A stretch of 64,000 bases of DNA from Zerene cesonia (GCF_012273895.1 NC_052116.1:2108001-2172000); one strand, 5' to 3'. Numbered from the stretch's first letter, positions 1 to 13,470 are shown. Notes: a model not told the origin generated them from the sequence alone. Made by a program: numbers and translations.

Positions 1-694
1 GTTGAGCATTATTAGTTGAACTGGAAACTGCGAAAAAGCGATAAACGGAGAAGCAAATATGAAAATAGCGTAGGAACGTATTCACTGAAATAAATACAAC
101 ATGTTTTTTACCTCTTTGCTGACTTTAAAAAGTTAAGAAATTAATGTTAAGCTTTTCAGAAATCAATATCATATGCAACAGTCACAGAGAACTGTATCCA
201 GTGTACAGTAGATATAAAAAAACTAAAACAAAAAGTAATAATAATCATAATAGTTTCTTATTTATTACAAATAATTTTTTAAAATACATAAAGTTGTCTT
301 ACTTGATAAAAGAAATATAGCACTGTATAAAAGGAATACAAAAACAAAAGTTAATAATTAAGTTTTACTTGACTTTAAATAAATAAAGAAAACATTTAAA
401 TATTTAATCCGTTCAAACATTTAAATTGTCTAAACAATGTAGTCCTTAACTACAATTCAGTGCTTCATTATAAAAATTACCGCCGTTAAATCATTAAACG
501 ATTCATTAAATAATCGAGCATTTCCGGCAACAACAATAGAAGGCTTTCAATTACAAAGGTTTTAGTTTTTAATTTGGTGGTGACGTCGAGAGGCAAATGG
601 GCGAGGTATTGCAGGACCTCTTTACTGGAGGGCTCTCTCCTCCCGCACTCGCATCAACGAGGGCTACTCGTATATAATGATGTTTTGTTGATTC
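1..694. other. AT-rich stretch without recognised gene
   Basis: I see no coding exon, RNA gene or clear repeat here. The only compositional change is a C/T/G-richer patch at about 580-670. If the open frame at 695-1003 on the minus strand is real, this patch would be its 3' flank. No AATAAA in minus orientation clearly supports a transcript end. Confidence 0.5.
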
Positions 695-1003
695 TCAGTT
701 TTTTACACTGAACAACCATCCTTCAAGTCTGCTTAAATGTATTTGAAATATAGCAAAAGAATAAGACTTCAAACCTTCCTGATAAGTTATGTCAAGCGTA
801 TTTCTATAAACTTTTTTAAAATCGTGTCCAAAGGTGGTTGATAACCATTTCTCGGAGATACCATCAGCATTGGTGAAAGTAGCCCAAAATCTACTTAAAG
901 GTTTAATAAAGCAAAAGACCCAGCACAAGAATCTGATGTAAAAATAAGAATCCAGAATACAGAAGGGAAATAATACGTTCTTTACATGGAAAACGTATGT
1001 CGA
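695..1003 (-). CDS. Open reading frame of unknown function (possible terminal exon)
   Basis: A minus-strand frame stays open for about 100 codons in AT-rich DNA and ends with TGA at 695-697. The first ATG is internal, so this would have to be a terminal exon spliced to upstream sequence, or chance. The translation has a hydrophobic, Phe/Trp/Cys-rich first half (around FLCWVFCFIKPL) and a mixed second half. I recognise no family. No neighbouring exon, acceptor site or polyadenylation signal was identified with confidence, so chance is at least as likely as a gene. Confidence 0.15.
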   Translation of the reverse strand, partial: STYVFHVKNVLFPFCILDSYFYIRFLCWVFCFIKPLSRFWATFTNADGISEKWLSTTFGHDFKKVYRNTLDITYQEGLKSYSFAIFQIHLSRLEGWLFSVKN

Positions 1004-2636
1004 TTACTATTGACCGGTTTCTTTTGTAAATTTACTAACCTAGATACAATATTCTTAGATTTTTTAATATATTTGAAATCAATTATTATTAACTATTGAA
1101 TAACCTTTAAAAATATTAAACAAGGAATAGGAGGCTAAATGAAACTCAGACGAAAACATACATCTTAGGAGTATTTTTAGGATAGCAAATAATAGCTATA
1201 AAATTTATCAACAGAATTATATTGCTCTCAGTCTACATAACTGAAAAATTCTTCCACTATTCTGTCTGATCAAGCCACTATTCACTATACAACATGTAAC
1301 ACTGTTTATTACAACGCTGGCAACAATAATCTCGCAAAACAAAAGGTTTAATTCCAACAAGTAGGGCAAACGACTGTTATATTATAGCAACCCTAGTTCA
1401 AAATGGCGGCTGGTCGCGCGTAATGAGCGGTAACTTTCAGGTCGACCGTAGCACCGCTTGATGACGATTACCTGTGGTTTACTCATTTTCTTTTGTTTTT
1501 ATTTGCTGAGAAAATTTGTATTTCGAAATATTTCATGGCTACAAAGTATGCTGTTAACTTTTCGTTTGTATAAAAAAGAGGTCTTGGTGGTATTGTATCC
1601 TTCTACTATTTCAATAAGAATCTAAGTAATGTAGTGAGTGTATTATCATTGTATTTCATTCTTTAAAAAAAGCTGTTTTACAAACAAACAAGCATAAAGC
1701 AAAAAAAGTATTTAACGTATTAAATATTTTCACTTTTTGTCCTGATAAAATTTCATTTAAGATGTATTTTGATTTACAGGATAATTACTGTTTTAATTTA
1801 CATGAAATGTTTTTTAAGAATAAAATTACCTCAATTTAATTATATAATAATGTTGCAATTGCTAATAAACAATTGATTTATAAACATAAAACACAGTGAA
1901 CTATGCTAAAGAGCATTTAAAACAGATCAAGCTTAACGTGCGGCCGAGTAAAAACCAATGAATAAATTAAAAAGGTTAAATAAACTTTTAACAACATTTA
2001 TTGTAAACTTGCATTCACATTTCATTAATTTCAATCAGTTCATGCAATTATTTAGATTGCAAGGTAGGACATAGATTATATTAAATAGTTTCTGTGTAAG
2101 GATATTAAAGCCTTTTAAGTGTTTGTGCTGGTACATAAAGTAAAAATCTAAATATCAGCGAAGATTTGAATACTTTTTTTTATACTTTTCTACCAAATAT
2201 TATCAAAATTATAAAAATACCGTATCGATTGAGAAAACGCGTGTTTGAATGAATTGCTTTGTTAATTGTTCTTTGTTTCACAGTACGTTATACGAGTTGT
2301 ATGAGACAGACGGAAGTGTAAACTACAGAATATGACTTTATAGAGAAACGGACAATTTGAAATTAAACTCTAATACAATTAATATATAAACATTCATACT
2401 TTCTAGAGAATTTTGTTCACGTTATGTCGATTGCTTATGCTACCAAATGGTATTTGTTCAGAGCTTTTAACAACATGTGAGCTAATAGCCCCGATGGAGC
2501 GGTTCTACTGTAGCATCACTAATTCAGTTTGACTAATACGTTTGACACACGGCTCCGTAATGACTCAACGTGTTACGTGTCGCCTGAAAACGATAGCAAT
2601 CATTTTTCAATTTGTGTAAATAAACATATTATAAGA
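1004..2636. other. AT-rich intergenic sequence
   Basis: Apart from the YY1-like site at 1400-1410 I see no exon, RNA gene or repeat that I recognise in this stretch. Confidence 0.5.
1400..1410 (+). promoter_or_regulatory. YY1/Pho-like motif AAAATGGCGGC
   Basis: AAAATGGCGGC matches the known YY1 and Pleiohomeotic core (ATGGCGGC) and sits in a GC-richer island (about 1380-1470) within AT-rich DNA. Such motifs often mark promoters. No transcript starting here was identified on either strand, so function is only inferred. Confidence 0.25.
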
Positions 2637-2850
2637 CTGCGAATGCTACTGTGTTTCGTTCGGTGAGTGAGAGAACTGGAGTCCCACATCCTTTCCTCAT
2701 CATTCCATTAATCCGTCGTCAATCCTTTACTTATTTCCTAACTCATAACAGCCGGCATGGCATTTGAAATGGTCCAAACTCTTCTTTTTCACGGGCGATG
2801 ATAATCGTTTACCATTAGGCGAACTTCAGCTTACTTGCCCGCTCTAATAT
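2637..2850 (+). repeat. Dispersed lepidopteran repeat, LINE/SINE-tail type, copy 1
   Basis: It starts with a segment containing TGTTTCGTTCGGTGAGTGAG and ends with a diverged form of the GGGCGGTGGTGATCGTTTACC module followed by AGGCGAAC. The same two blocks recur in the same order at 8464-8660 and, in part, at 14810-14955 and 31606-31805, and in reverse orientation at 36985-37215. I recognise the combination as a very common lepidopteran interspersed repeat, probably the 3' end of a retroposon. The exact family was not determined. Confidence 0.7.
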
Positions 2851-4312
2851 AACAAAAATGATTATCAATTTCTAATAGTAGTAATCTCAGAGTCATATAT
2901 TTAGAACAAGGACTACACAAAACCACTCCTAAATAGCAATTTTTAAGTGAGGGAAAGGCATAAATCATATGGCTTTCATAACACCCCAGATTTTAACGGG
3001 ATAGAACATAAAAATAGCATTATTTCCCAGGGCCGATAAGATTTTTATGCTTTAAGTTATGATCCTAGCGAAATAAATAACATCCATGGCATTTACTTGA
3101 ATTTACTGGGAAGTGATATTACTTCAGTTCCATCTTATCCATACTGAATACCAGCAATGCATTTATGCAACAATGTTTTATTTTGAAGAATCGTTTACGC
3201 TGAGTATGATAGTGAAGACTGTTTTGCTTATATTGCTTTATATTCTCCAAATTTCCTACACATTGGATTCTCAGTATGAGAAAAATCTTACACTGACTAC
3301 TAGTAAGAACCGCAGACGTTATCAGAAGGAGATTAAAATTTTGAGAAGGGTAGGTATATCTATTTGTTAGTTATAAGTAATATTTAAAATAGCGTGTCAT
3401 TTACACATTCGCTTATACTTCATTCCATATTTTTTATCGAATCTCGGATTTTAGACCGTAATTTTGGATGAATCATTCAAAAATCTATAAATGAAAATAT
3501 AATTTACATCCAGATGCCTTAATTGAATAACTTGTACACTCGTTAAGGAGGAAAGCAAATAATTGGGAAGTCTGAAGTTATAATGGAATCGCGCTTAATG
3601 AAGCAATCCTGAAACGTTTTTCATTCTCCAGAAAACCGACTGTTAAACAGAAATCAATTGTGTTTAATGGCTTATGGATAATTAAATTGTATAGGGATTT
3701 CTCTTGGATTCCCGTTCTTATTGTGAGAGCAGTGTTATATGGCGTTATATATTTTATTTATGAGAATAAGCCACATTTGCTTGTTAACGGAAACGTCAAA
3801 ATGTAGTAAAATAAAAATTGTGACCAAAAATTTAGACGTATTGTAATTAGGTGAAAAACAGAAAAATATTATAAATAGAAAATTATTCAAATAGATATAA
3901 TAGGCAAGCTGTTTCCGTTATTTTATGTTATTGCAAAACAAGAATGGAGACAGTACACGAGACGTAAATTTTTGGTATTTAATCTTTATATTTTTCTGAT
4001 AATAGGCTGTATTAATTTTAAAGCTTTTCCATTACTTTAGAAAGACAAGGTTTTCATCGATTAACTCTACCATTGTTAGAGTTATTACCTGATTACGGCA
4101 CGGTAACAGAAATATCGTTTTTTTTTTTACATCAATATGGTTCTGTAATTATATAATGAAATAAAATAAATAAATAGCAAAAATTCAGATTTTAATTTGC
4201 TATAGGAAAAGTATTTATAATAATATTTGAAAGAAAAATACCAATACATAAATATCCTATTCGCTATACAAAAGGATGCAAGTGTACCCCCGGGACACGC
4301 AGAATCGATCCG
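2851..4312. other. AT-rich intergenic sequence
   Basis: It contains an 85-codon open frame (3113-3370, +) with a hydrophobic middle that matches no family I know and has no splice or promoter context. Otherwise I see nothing to annotate. Confidence 0.45.
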
Positions 4313-4323
4313 TATATAAATAG
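4313..4323 (+). promoter_or_regulatory. Strong TATA-box-like element
   Basis: TATATAAATAG is an ideal TATA box, preceded by a C/G-rich block (CCCCCGGGACACGC, from 4287). Pyrimidine-rich sequence with possible initiators (TTATC, TCATC) lies 27-45 bases downstream. The first ATG after it (4363) opens a frame of only 14 codons. No protein-coding gene was found downstream, so this is either a promoter of an unrecognised transcript or a chance match. Confidence 0.3.
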
Positions 4324-5160
4324 CTCTGCCTCTCGCTAAGGATTGTTATCTTTCATCATTCAATGTTTCAAAGGAAACTCGATACTGCTATACATATAAT
4401 ATTATAATGAAGAATACTAGAAAAAAATATATTTAGTGGCAAATTAAGGGATGTTTATTAACTAACTTAATTATTTTATGGCAACAAACGGGTTGCAAAT
4501 TTTATAAATATGTTAGTATTAATGTATGGGGATTTTATATTTGACTATATTTGTACTTTCAGGCAACAGTAAATTTCTAGGTATTTCAATATTAATCGTG
4601 CCTAAAATGATACTAACAAAACACGTTAAAACTATAATAAAATATTTACAAACAATGGATGACACGTTACGGTGTGCAAATAATTAATTCCTGCGTCACG
4701 TACCTGATATATAATTTGTGCTGAACGACCTAACTTGTCGCGTACATAATTCGATGAACACTAACACACAACTAAACAATATATTATATTGTATTTGAGG
4801 TATACGTGTGGGTGCTGCCGCGGCGCGCAGAGCACTGACCACTGAGTTCCCCGCGTCGCCCTTGCAAAGAATACAGCCTGGAACTAACAGGTGTGCTAAA
4901 TCTGAATTCATCATTTTTTATATTGATAGAATATATAATTTTATGACAATTGGAATTGAGTACCTATTCGATTTTTGTAGCTTTTCCTAGACTCTACATT
5001 GATTTGGTCTGCTCGTTAACTATGGCCTATGAGCTCCAATATTTCAATATTTTTGGAATTTTAATATTTTTGAAAACTGTATAGGGCTGTTGGTTTATTA
5101 TTTTCGTTTAAAAACGCTTATTTAAGGTGTTGCTTAAAATGCTGTGATTTCTGTAATTTG
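4324..5160. other. Intergenic sequence with GC-rich patch
   Basis: About 4800-4895 is distinctly GC-rich (GCTGCCGCGGCGCGCAGAGC and neighbouring sequence) inside AT-rich DNA. On the minus strand it includes two arthropod initiator-like TCAGT motifs, so it could be a promoter or a noncoding first exon. Short frames cross it on both strands (4696-4914 minus, 4808-4990 plus), as expected from GC-rich DNA, and neither resembles a known protein. Confidence 0.35.
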
Positions 5161-5164
5161 TTAC

Positions 5165-5377
5165 AGGGAGTGAATGATACATGTGAAAGTTTGTTTGTTT
5201 GTTTGGATGTTTGTCCGTAAATCATGCTGAAACTACTGAACGGATTTTGAGGAAATTTGGTACACAGACAGGGTATGAACTGACTTGGGTGGTAGGATAC
5301 TTTTTATCCCGATTTAATGCTCTCTTGGGATAAAACAGGAATTTTGTTATCCGGGCGGAGCCGGGACGAGCGTCTAG
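5165..5377 (+). mobile_element. Non-autonomous element ending in CTAGT
   Basis: It has the layout seen in many lepidopteran copies: a GTTTGTTTGTTTGGATGTTT block, a CTGAACGGATTTTGA block, a GGGCGGAGCCGGGACGAG block and a terminal CTAGT at 5373-5377. The CTAG|T end after a short GC-rich potential hairpin would fit a Helitron-like element, but an RTE-type retroposon tail cannot be excluded. It carries no coding capacity. Confidence 0.6.
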
Positions 5378-8300
5378 TTATTTATAACTATGCATATTAA
5401 TATATACCGAATATGCTTACGTTACCTACTAGCTCATGTGGCTCGATCTGGCTATGAACTAGACTTATTAAAATTTACAATTGTTAGTATCCTCATCAAC
5501 AAGGAAACAAGCGCTTGACTTATAAGTTAATATAACTAACACGACTTTTTATATATGATATAGAGAGCGTCTGTCGACTGTCGATTCTGTGATTATAGGG
5601 GTGGGCTGGATTCGATACTGCGCGCTTCATCCGGAAACCGCTCGCCCTTTTCAGACCTTTGTTTTGCCTAACGTCGACAATTTTGATCATTTCATGATTA
5701 GAACCGATTCTCGGTTTCATTATGAGGCTATGCATGAATTAGACTCGCTTTTTAATAGCGTAGATTAAAAACATTTGGACAGATAAAAAAATTGTTATGT
5801 CCCAGTCCCCTGATAAACTTGTGAGAACTGCGAACATTAAGTCAGGCAATACTGAATGTTGTACTTAAAGAAATGTATATGGAAAATAGGAAAAGATTAC
5901 TTACTAATTAAAGAAAGTATCGATTTATACTATTAATTACCCATGCCAAAAATATTCGCAGTTTGAAAATGGTATAACATGGTCATATTCAAAATTGACT
6001 GAAAACCGTTACATTATTTTGAATACTTTTTTATGTCGTAGCAGGTCACCTGATGGTAAACGCTACGACCACTTGCTTTACTCTTCAGGCCTTACGCCTG
6101 TAAATTAACATTAAGGGTGTAAGTGATAGAATAATTATATTAAACACCATCAACAATATTGACAATTTAAACTACTGAAAGTATATTACATCCGGAATAA
6201 GCATATGAGCTACTATTCTATTCAAATAAAATAATAGGAGAAACATCTGATTATATTTAGAAGACGTAGGTATAGTTCGGGAGTTTGTTAATGACAAATA
6301 ATATAAAAAATATCTTGAATGATATAGATCGAACGTAAAAAGATATCAGAATGAAGAAAATACAATTATCTAAATTAAAGTCGTATAAATAAATGGTAGA
6401 GATTCAAAGGAATCTATTTCTAAATTTAATCTCATTTGAAAGAATTCTTCTTTATAAAGAGGTAGACACGATTTCCTGTTCATGCAATCTCACCCAGACA
6501 TGTAGCCAGTGGAAACCCTCGTGAATCTCGTATATTCCGCATTGTGTTGATCGAAACCTTACGACGACTGACCACGTAAGCGATCGTTGCTCTATGTGGC
6601 TCGATTCTCTTTTGATTCCATTACTGCATTGAGCGAGAGTAAACGGCACGTAATTAATCTGTTATTTATATACGTATAGCTTTGGATTGCAATCGTTTGA
6701 TGATTTTGTATGTATTAAATTGGACTGGTTTTCAGATCAGTTCCAAGTTTTTAGTTCTAATTAGATAGATAGATTCTCTTGTGCTACGTTACGTCAAGCT
6801 GAAAACTTCAATTCATGATTTTTTGTTTTATTGCTACGTTCTGGTTTATCTGATCAAAACACATATCTTTACCAGTATTGTTAAGATGAATGATTTGAAA
6901 AAAAAGCATTATTGCAATAACTAGCGTCCTATCCTTTGACACGATTGCTCAGCTTCAAACTCACCTCTTTTCGCGCAATATTATTATAGAAAAATAGTTT
7001 TAAAGTTGATAACGAAGGAAGAAATATTACAGGAACGGCTATATTTCACAAACACATTAATCTAACTCCGCGGACGGGAAACTGGTAATATTGTACGGGA
7101 ACAATGCATGTAGCGTATCCGTTAGGAACTTCTTGGGAGGTATGTTTAAAAACATTTTTTACGTTTCAATTCTATTGATCTCTTCTATCAATGGTCGTAA
7201 GAATGTGGGCAGTATGTATTCCATATATTTTGGACCTAAACTATTTTGTTCTATTCATGTGCTAACGGGGTTCAACTATCAGTAAATTTTGGGATTTTAG
7301 ACATCAAGAGTTATTAAACGGCATTTTTAATTAATATAAATGATTTTCGTTTCTTTACATATTGTGTGCTGGAATCCTGCACCCCTGATAAAATAGGGAC
7401 AAGTTTTGAGAGATGATAGATAGAAAAGTCATTTGTACACATTTTTCTTTGAAACTCGTATAATTAAAAATTGTGTTATAATGTATTGCTTCGCTGCATC
7501 ACGACTTAAACATGATGCATTGCAATGGTGTTTTTTTTTATTACATAAGAAACAAATGTCATAAAAAGATAATATGAACTGCATACCTACACTAAGACAT
7601 CTTGTATCGTATGTAAATATACAATTAAAACAGCAATAGTACTAAATAATTATACGAATTAAGCACACACTACGCTTAAAAATTCAAATTTTCTTAATTT
7701 GAAATTAGTCCGGTTTTAAATAAATTCTTACTTCATTAAACCTAAAACATTTTCAACGATTTATCGAGGGCTCCACTCATTTTCCTCTCATACCAGTGAA
7801 AGCTGGGTAATATAATCGCTGGACCAATCACAACGACTTATTTTTAGACGTTCCGTCAATCAATATTGCGGAAGGGGACTCACGGTCTTGCTTAAGCCTT
7901 ATGATGGTAAAGACGAGATAATAATGAATATACACAGGCCAAAATTATGAAGATTTTCAAGATTTGGGAACGAAATATTTAATGTAATTTTAGCTACTTT
8001 AAGACTTAGGAATTTTACTCAATCATCAAGCATGATAATATATAAAAAGTTTCATTTTTTTGTTGGTTGTTAACTGATATAAACTACCATTCATTATTTC
8101 ATTATGATAGCTCCACGTTGCATTTCATTTAACTCTTTTTTATCTATCTGATTGAATTTGTTCCAATTGAGTTTGTTCGAAACCATATTACATTAAAATT
8201 AATACGAAATATGAGTAAATAAATTACTTAAATTAAGGGAACTCGATACCAATTATGTTTTATTGTATTGAAAAGGTTCGGGTTTCATAATGAAAGTTAA

Positions 8301-8463
8301 TTCTCACAATAGGAATTTATATTACGTATCCTTGTACCGAATATGAGGATATTTCATAAAATGATTATAACGTTATTAAAATTTTATACGAGAGTCAAGC
8401 AAGCTTCGGCAAATTTTGTCTACTGGTTCTGGGGACGGTCCAACGCTTATACGCTATAGTAGT
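5378..8463. other. AT-rich intergenic sequence with repeat fragment
   Basis: At about 6035-6105 a fragment with GTCACCTGATGGTAAACGCTAC resembles, in reverse orientation, the 3' module of the dispersed repeat at 2637-2850. The rest shows only short frames (5520-5735 minus, 6452-6649 minus, 7091-7285 plus) without recognisable domains or splice context. Confidence 0.4.
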
Positions 8464-8660
8464 ATGCAAATGCTACTGTGTTTTATTCGGTGAGTGAGGG
8501 AGCCAGGGTCCCATATCCTTTTCCTCACCATTCCCAGTCCATCCAACTTATTAAAAATCTGTCTCTTTCCCTTATTAAATATCTGCAAATGTTCATGGGC
8601 GGTGGCGATCGCTTACCACCGCGAACCACTTCATCAGTTTCCCGCCCTCACATAAACAAT
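8464..8660 (+). repeat. Dispersed lepidopteran repeat, LINE/SINE-tail type, copy 2
   Basis: It begins with GCTACTGTGTTTTATTCGGT and GAGTGAGGGAGCC, and ends with GTTCATGGGCGGTGGCGATC followed by GCTTACCACC. It has the same order of blocks as the copy at 2637-2850, with clear sequence divergence between the two, which implies old insertions. An 81-codon frame inside it is a by-product of the repeat, not a gene. Confidence 0.75.
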
Positions 8661-11600
8661 TGCGCAGTAAATGATACATTAAGGATACACGTCATGCTGT
8701 CATTTCATACAATACTTAGTTAACATCCAGCTCTAAACCCCTTTCTTACTTTCCTAGTGTAAAATTCACAAGAGTCCTCCAGTTTTAACGAGGCAAGTGT
8801 GAGAGCTGTGAAGCGTGCTCAAGCCACCTGTGTTACTAGATCGATATTCTGAAGCCGTAACAGTTTGACTTTGGCTTGATTAAACATGTAGGTATATTGA
8901 TAGAATATGTACATTTATAAGAGATACTGCATTGGGTATTGAGATCAAAATAAACTTGGAATAGCAGGGATGTATTTTAAAACAATTCTTACTCGTACAC
9001 CAAAATTTTACACCTCTTGGAGGGCACGCTGTTTGCAATTGGATTTCACCCAATATTTCAAGCTCTTCTGTGTTTTTTCTATTTATAAATCGTTACGTTT
9101 GTTTACCTATACGGCTAAAGTGTTATAAACAAAAATCGCTGTATAAATATCTCAATAAAATAGTTCATATATTTACTGGTTATAATAATCAATCACTATA
9201 AGCCAGCTGTAAGCCTAAGTACCCTGTTAGACTACACTTTCCCACACGAAGAATGTGTGTTGTGTTTGATTAAATTATAATGTAAAATGTCGTGAGCATT
9301 ATCTACGACTCTATATGAACGAATCATATATTATGAATGTAATGTTATAACAAAGTCTGATATTTATGTAACTTTTTATTTTTAGCCTTTGTATTTTTAT
9401 AATAGAATTGATGAAATTTAAATCTTTAACGTAGTTTAATTTCATCGGAAACAAAAGTCGATTTAGTTGGAGGGAACAAAAGATTCGCTGTTAATGAAAT
9501 GGCGAAGCTATCGAGAAATTTCCCCATTCCATGAACATTGCGATTACTTTTTTGTCTAGTTTTTCATCCAAGATCCTTTCACAGTCAGCCAGTGAAATTG
9601 GATGCATACTGAAGCTATTGCATTTTGTTAGGTTACTATGCGTTCTCATATTTTTGTCGTGCTTATAATATAATCTCTATATAGAGATATTTATAAAACT
9701 GAAAAATAAATCATATTCATGTTATTATCTAAGGCCTTTTTTCAAATTTCTTACTTCTTATTAAATTTTCAGAGAACATTAGTGTTACAGAGTCTGAAAA
9801 TTCATTTGAAAAATATATTTATTTATAACAATATGTTTGTTTACAACATTTGAGTTTATATTATATGATCGTGCTATAACCTAATCTTCTCGCACAAAAA
9901 GTCTTAACGCATGATTTTAATTATCTGATCAATTCAACACAATTTATCATCCTGTGGATCGGGATTTACCCATAATTATATCGTGTACCACTGAAACAAA
10001 GGATATTTCTGTAAAAAGGACCACAATGAACGAAAAAAGTCACCATGTATTTATTTTAATCTTTATTGTCCCATACTGATGATAAATGTTATGTGACGTC
10101 AAAATTACAAAATGTACATTAAAATCAACGTAAGGGCTCTCTTTCAACAACCTATGGGTTCTATCATCAATGTTTGTTGACATTTTTGCCAAGAGAGCTT
10201 ACAAATAGGGTTTTTATAGTTCGAGTCAAAGAAAGTGAGAAATCATAGTAACGACTCGATTGTGATTGCCTTTAAAAAACATTTTACCGGGAATAGCTCT
10301 TTTGACGTAACTCCGGAGGGAATTTGTGGGCACTGACAGAATAAATAGGTGCATAGCCATTGTAGTCGTTTTAGATCTTGCATTAAAATAAACATGATTG
10401 CACTTATTTAACTGAAACACCAAACGTCCTTTCTGAAAGCTCTTTAGAATTGGAATAGCGCTATTTAATTATAAAATCACTATGAAATTTCCAGAAAAAA
10501 CTAGATGAATTCTTCTTTAGAAAATCGTTACAAAATGTTTCTCATAAATGAGTATCAAACATTTCATTTAATTAATGTAGATAGATATAAACATATAGAT
10601 AAAATTGGGTTGATTAAACGAAGGATTACAGAGATATACTTAAAGAAATGTGGAAATCGTATCCCGAGACAGAGGAGAAGGCGTCAAAACGCTTCAATTG
10701 TCTTTACCCGTATTTTCAAACACGTAGGGTGTGCGAATCTTTTCCGAGCTATGTTATGTGCGCCTCCGGCTCTCGGGGAAGGAAAGTTTCTGAGTAAAAT
10801 GACTTCGTTGTTGAGACATTTGCTGACATACTTATAACACATTTATAGAACATAATAGCTTCTATATTAGTTGTTCCGTATGTAGCTATGGTATGGGTCG
10901 TAAAATCGTAAAATTGTTAGATAGGTGTTTGGAATTTACAAGGAATGAAAATGTAGTTCAAGACGCTATCTCTGTGATTCAGTAATGAAAAGTAATCAGT
11001 CTCGTGGAGATGTCGTTTATTTGACCAGTTATCTGGATTAGGGTGTGTAATGAGGAATAAAACTTTGGATTTTTAATACATAGGTTTTTTGAGAAATAAT
11101 GTCTTATTACTTTCTAAATAGAAATGAGTTTGCTTTGACACAAATTAGATGGTTCATACACCCACTCCAATACATTCCAGTTACCTACCATTTGGATATA
11201 GAGTACTCTATGGAGTTGGATATATTACGTAGTTTGGATCAACGCAATACAATTTATTTTACCTCAATACAACCGGAATCCGTGGGCGGAAACTAGTCTG
11301 CTGAAATTGGGGCGTCATACCTTACCCAATTATTAAATTGTAAATTGAAAAAATTAATAAACTCATAACCAAAAACATATATGCCTTTTTATAGGATGTA
11401 TTATAAAGAAAAGAACATTTTGCCAGCTTAGATAGGAACATAAATTTCACTTGCAACTTTTGGCATGATATCCAGACTCGGTTTCTATCGCTCTAACTTG
11501 GAGAAAATGCAGTGTTTCGGAAACTATTGTTTTCGCTATCGGGACTGAAAAATAAACGGATAGAATTTATGTTGTGTGAATCAGGAAAGTAAGAGTGATG

Positions 11601-13360
11601 TTGCTATTGTATTTTAATGCATTGTTCAAAATGAAATAGCAGATTTTTTTCATTCGATAATTTATATATACAACCTTTTGTAAATACGTATGTTAACGAA
11701 CAATTCTCCCTAATGCTATTTTCTGTGAAAAGCCTTGCCGAATAAACAAAAGTCACAATTTCATTACGAAGTATGAGCTCACATACAAATTATAGATAAC
11801 TCCCCATACATTTCCGAATTTCCTCGAAATAATTTGAACAAGTTGATCATATTATTCAGTTAACATCGTGACTCAGTACATTAATATTCATGAACTTTAT
11901 AAATTCGAATCAAAGGCATACGGTGATGAAATTTTATTACGATTATGACATGAGGCACGAATTCTGTGATTAGATTGTGTTGTTTTAATAAATTGTTCTA
12001 ACTACACATTGGGTATACATAAGCTACCTTATCTCTAATATAATAATAACAACTTCGAGTATAACCTAGATATATTTTCTAATTCACAATATTTGGCAAC
12101 ATTCAAAAACGGTTACAATTTTATTTTAAATGTACAAAGCTGTCTGTGTTTGCAATAATTTTACAACCAACACGGCTACCAACAAGAAACTGCATCAATG
12201 TAAGCTTAAATTAAACTAGTTATGTAAAAAGTTTTTATACCTACTTACAGCGAATTGCAGGAACTATATCCACAATACAAATTGAAGCATTGAGTCTGTA
12301 CTATATATGTCGTATCAAATTGAAAATGTCCAAATAAGTGTTGTGGAGTTTGTAAAGCTTACAAATTCGAGGGATTGGAGAGTTTTCACCGAAAACGGTT
12401 TTGCGAAAAGGAGGCTTATAGAAAAACGAGGGCATTTAAGAGGAAATGTGTTCTATTTTAGATATGCACTGTATTGTATTAATATAGTATCATGCTTTAA
12501 GATTTTAATATAAAGTACTTCGACTGTGACCCAATTCATGCTTGCTCAAACTTACGCATTTATAATTTTAACTTGACCTGAAAAATGTGAAACCGCAATG
12601 CCAACTTTATTAAAACAATTTCATGCGATATAAGTAACTTTAAATGTATTTAAAATTTTGTTTGTATTTTTACCCCTAAATTTAGTTTAAATAATTTTCT
12701 GTGCATATAAGATCCATTGCGAAATCAAAACTAACATCAGACCGCTGCCTCGCTCTTACATGTGTCAACGATTAAAGGTTTTAATCAAAAAGAAGAACAA
12801 ATATACTGATATCTATACTGCCAAAAACTTTTAACTTATCATAAATATTATGCTCTTAAATTTTATCCCAAAAAGACGAATAAGGTATACTAATAGATAA
12901 ATATGAACATTACAAGCAGCCGTAATTATTATTGATTATATTGATAAATTCACAATTTCCCGACATCGCCCTCCCAAGGACGCATTACTCAGAGTTCATG
13001 GCAATTTCTATGTTTTATAGAAATCACAAACAATGAGTCAGTACCCAGCTAGGTTAAGGTCGCGTAATTATGCGAAGGCTTACTGGCTTACATAATTAAA
13101 TAGGTAACTGTAAAATGACTAATAAAATAATTCTAGTTTATTTTGTCGATTCATAGAAATGCTTTTTTTCTTTTTGTTATTTGCCTTTACTTCGGAACGT
13201 CATAATAATAGAAGTTTATTGTCGTTTTTTAACAATGGAACTATAACCTTAATTTTAGCATGAATAAATTTATGAGATTCAATGATTTAACAGAGCCAAA
13301 AGAACGAGATTTTAAAGAATCAGATAAAGAAAAAATATGATATTTAAACTTATATACCTA
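8661..13360. other. AT-rich intergenic sequence
   Basis: The longest frame here (10505-10837, +, 110 codons) has a low-complexity basic stretch (RQRRRRQ) and no recognisable domain, splice context or codon pattern. I regard it as chance. An AP-1-type TGAGTCA lies at 13034-13040. I see no RNA gene or defined transposon. Confidence 0.4.
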
Positions 13361-13470
13361 CCGTACCTGTGTACCCGTGTACATGTATGCCTGTGTACCC
13401 ATGTACGTGTTTACCTGTGTGCATGTGTACATATGCAAAGGTGTATCTGTGTAACTCTGTACCTACTGGC
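13361..13470. repeat. Degenerate minisatellite, unit about TACCTGTG
   Basis: About 100 bases are built from imperfect copies of an 8-base unit (TACCTGTG, TACCCGTG, TACATGTA and similar). The unit phase is kept while bases drift, typical of an old tandem repeat. Confidence 0.7.

Noticed and set aside
8478..8723. 81-codon plus frame
   Set aside because: It lies inside a dispersed repeat copy and is not conserved as a frame in the other copies.
10505..10837. 110-codon plus-strand frame
   Set aside because: No domain, a low-complexity Arg run, no splice sites in phase and no promoter. Expected by chance in a 64 kb window.
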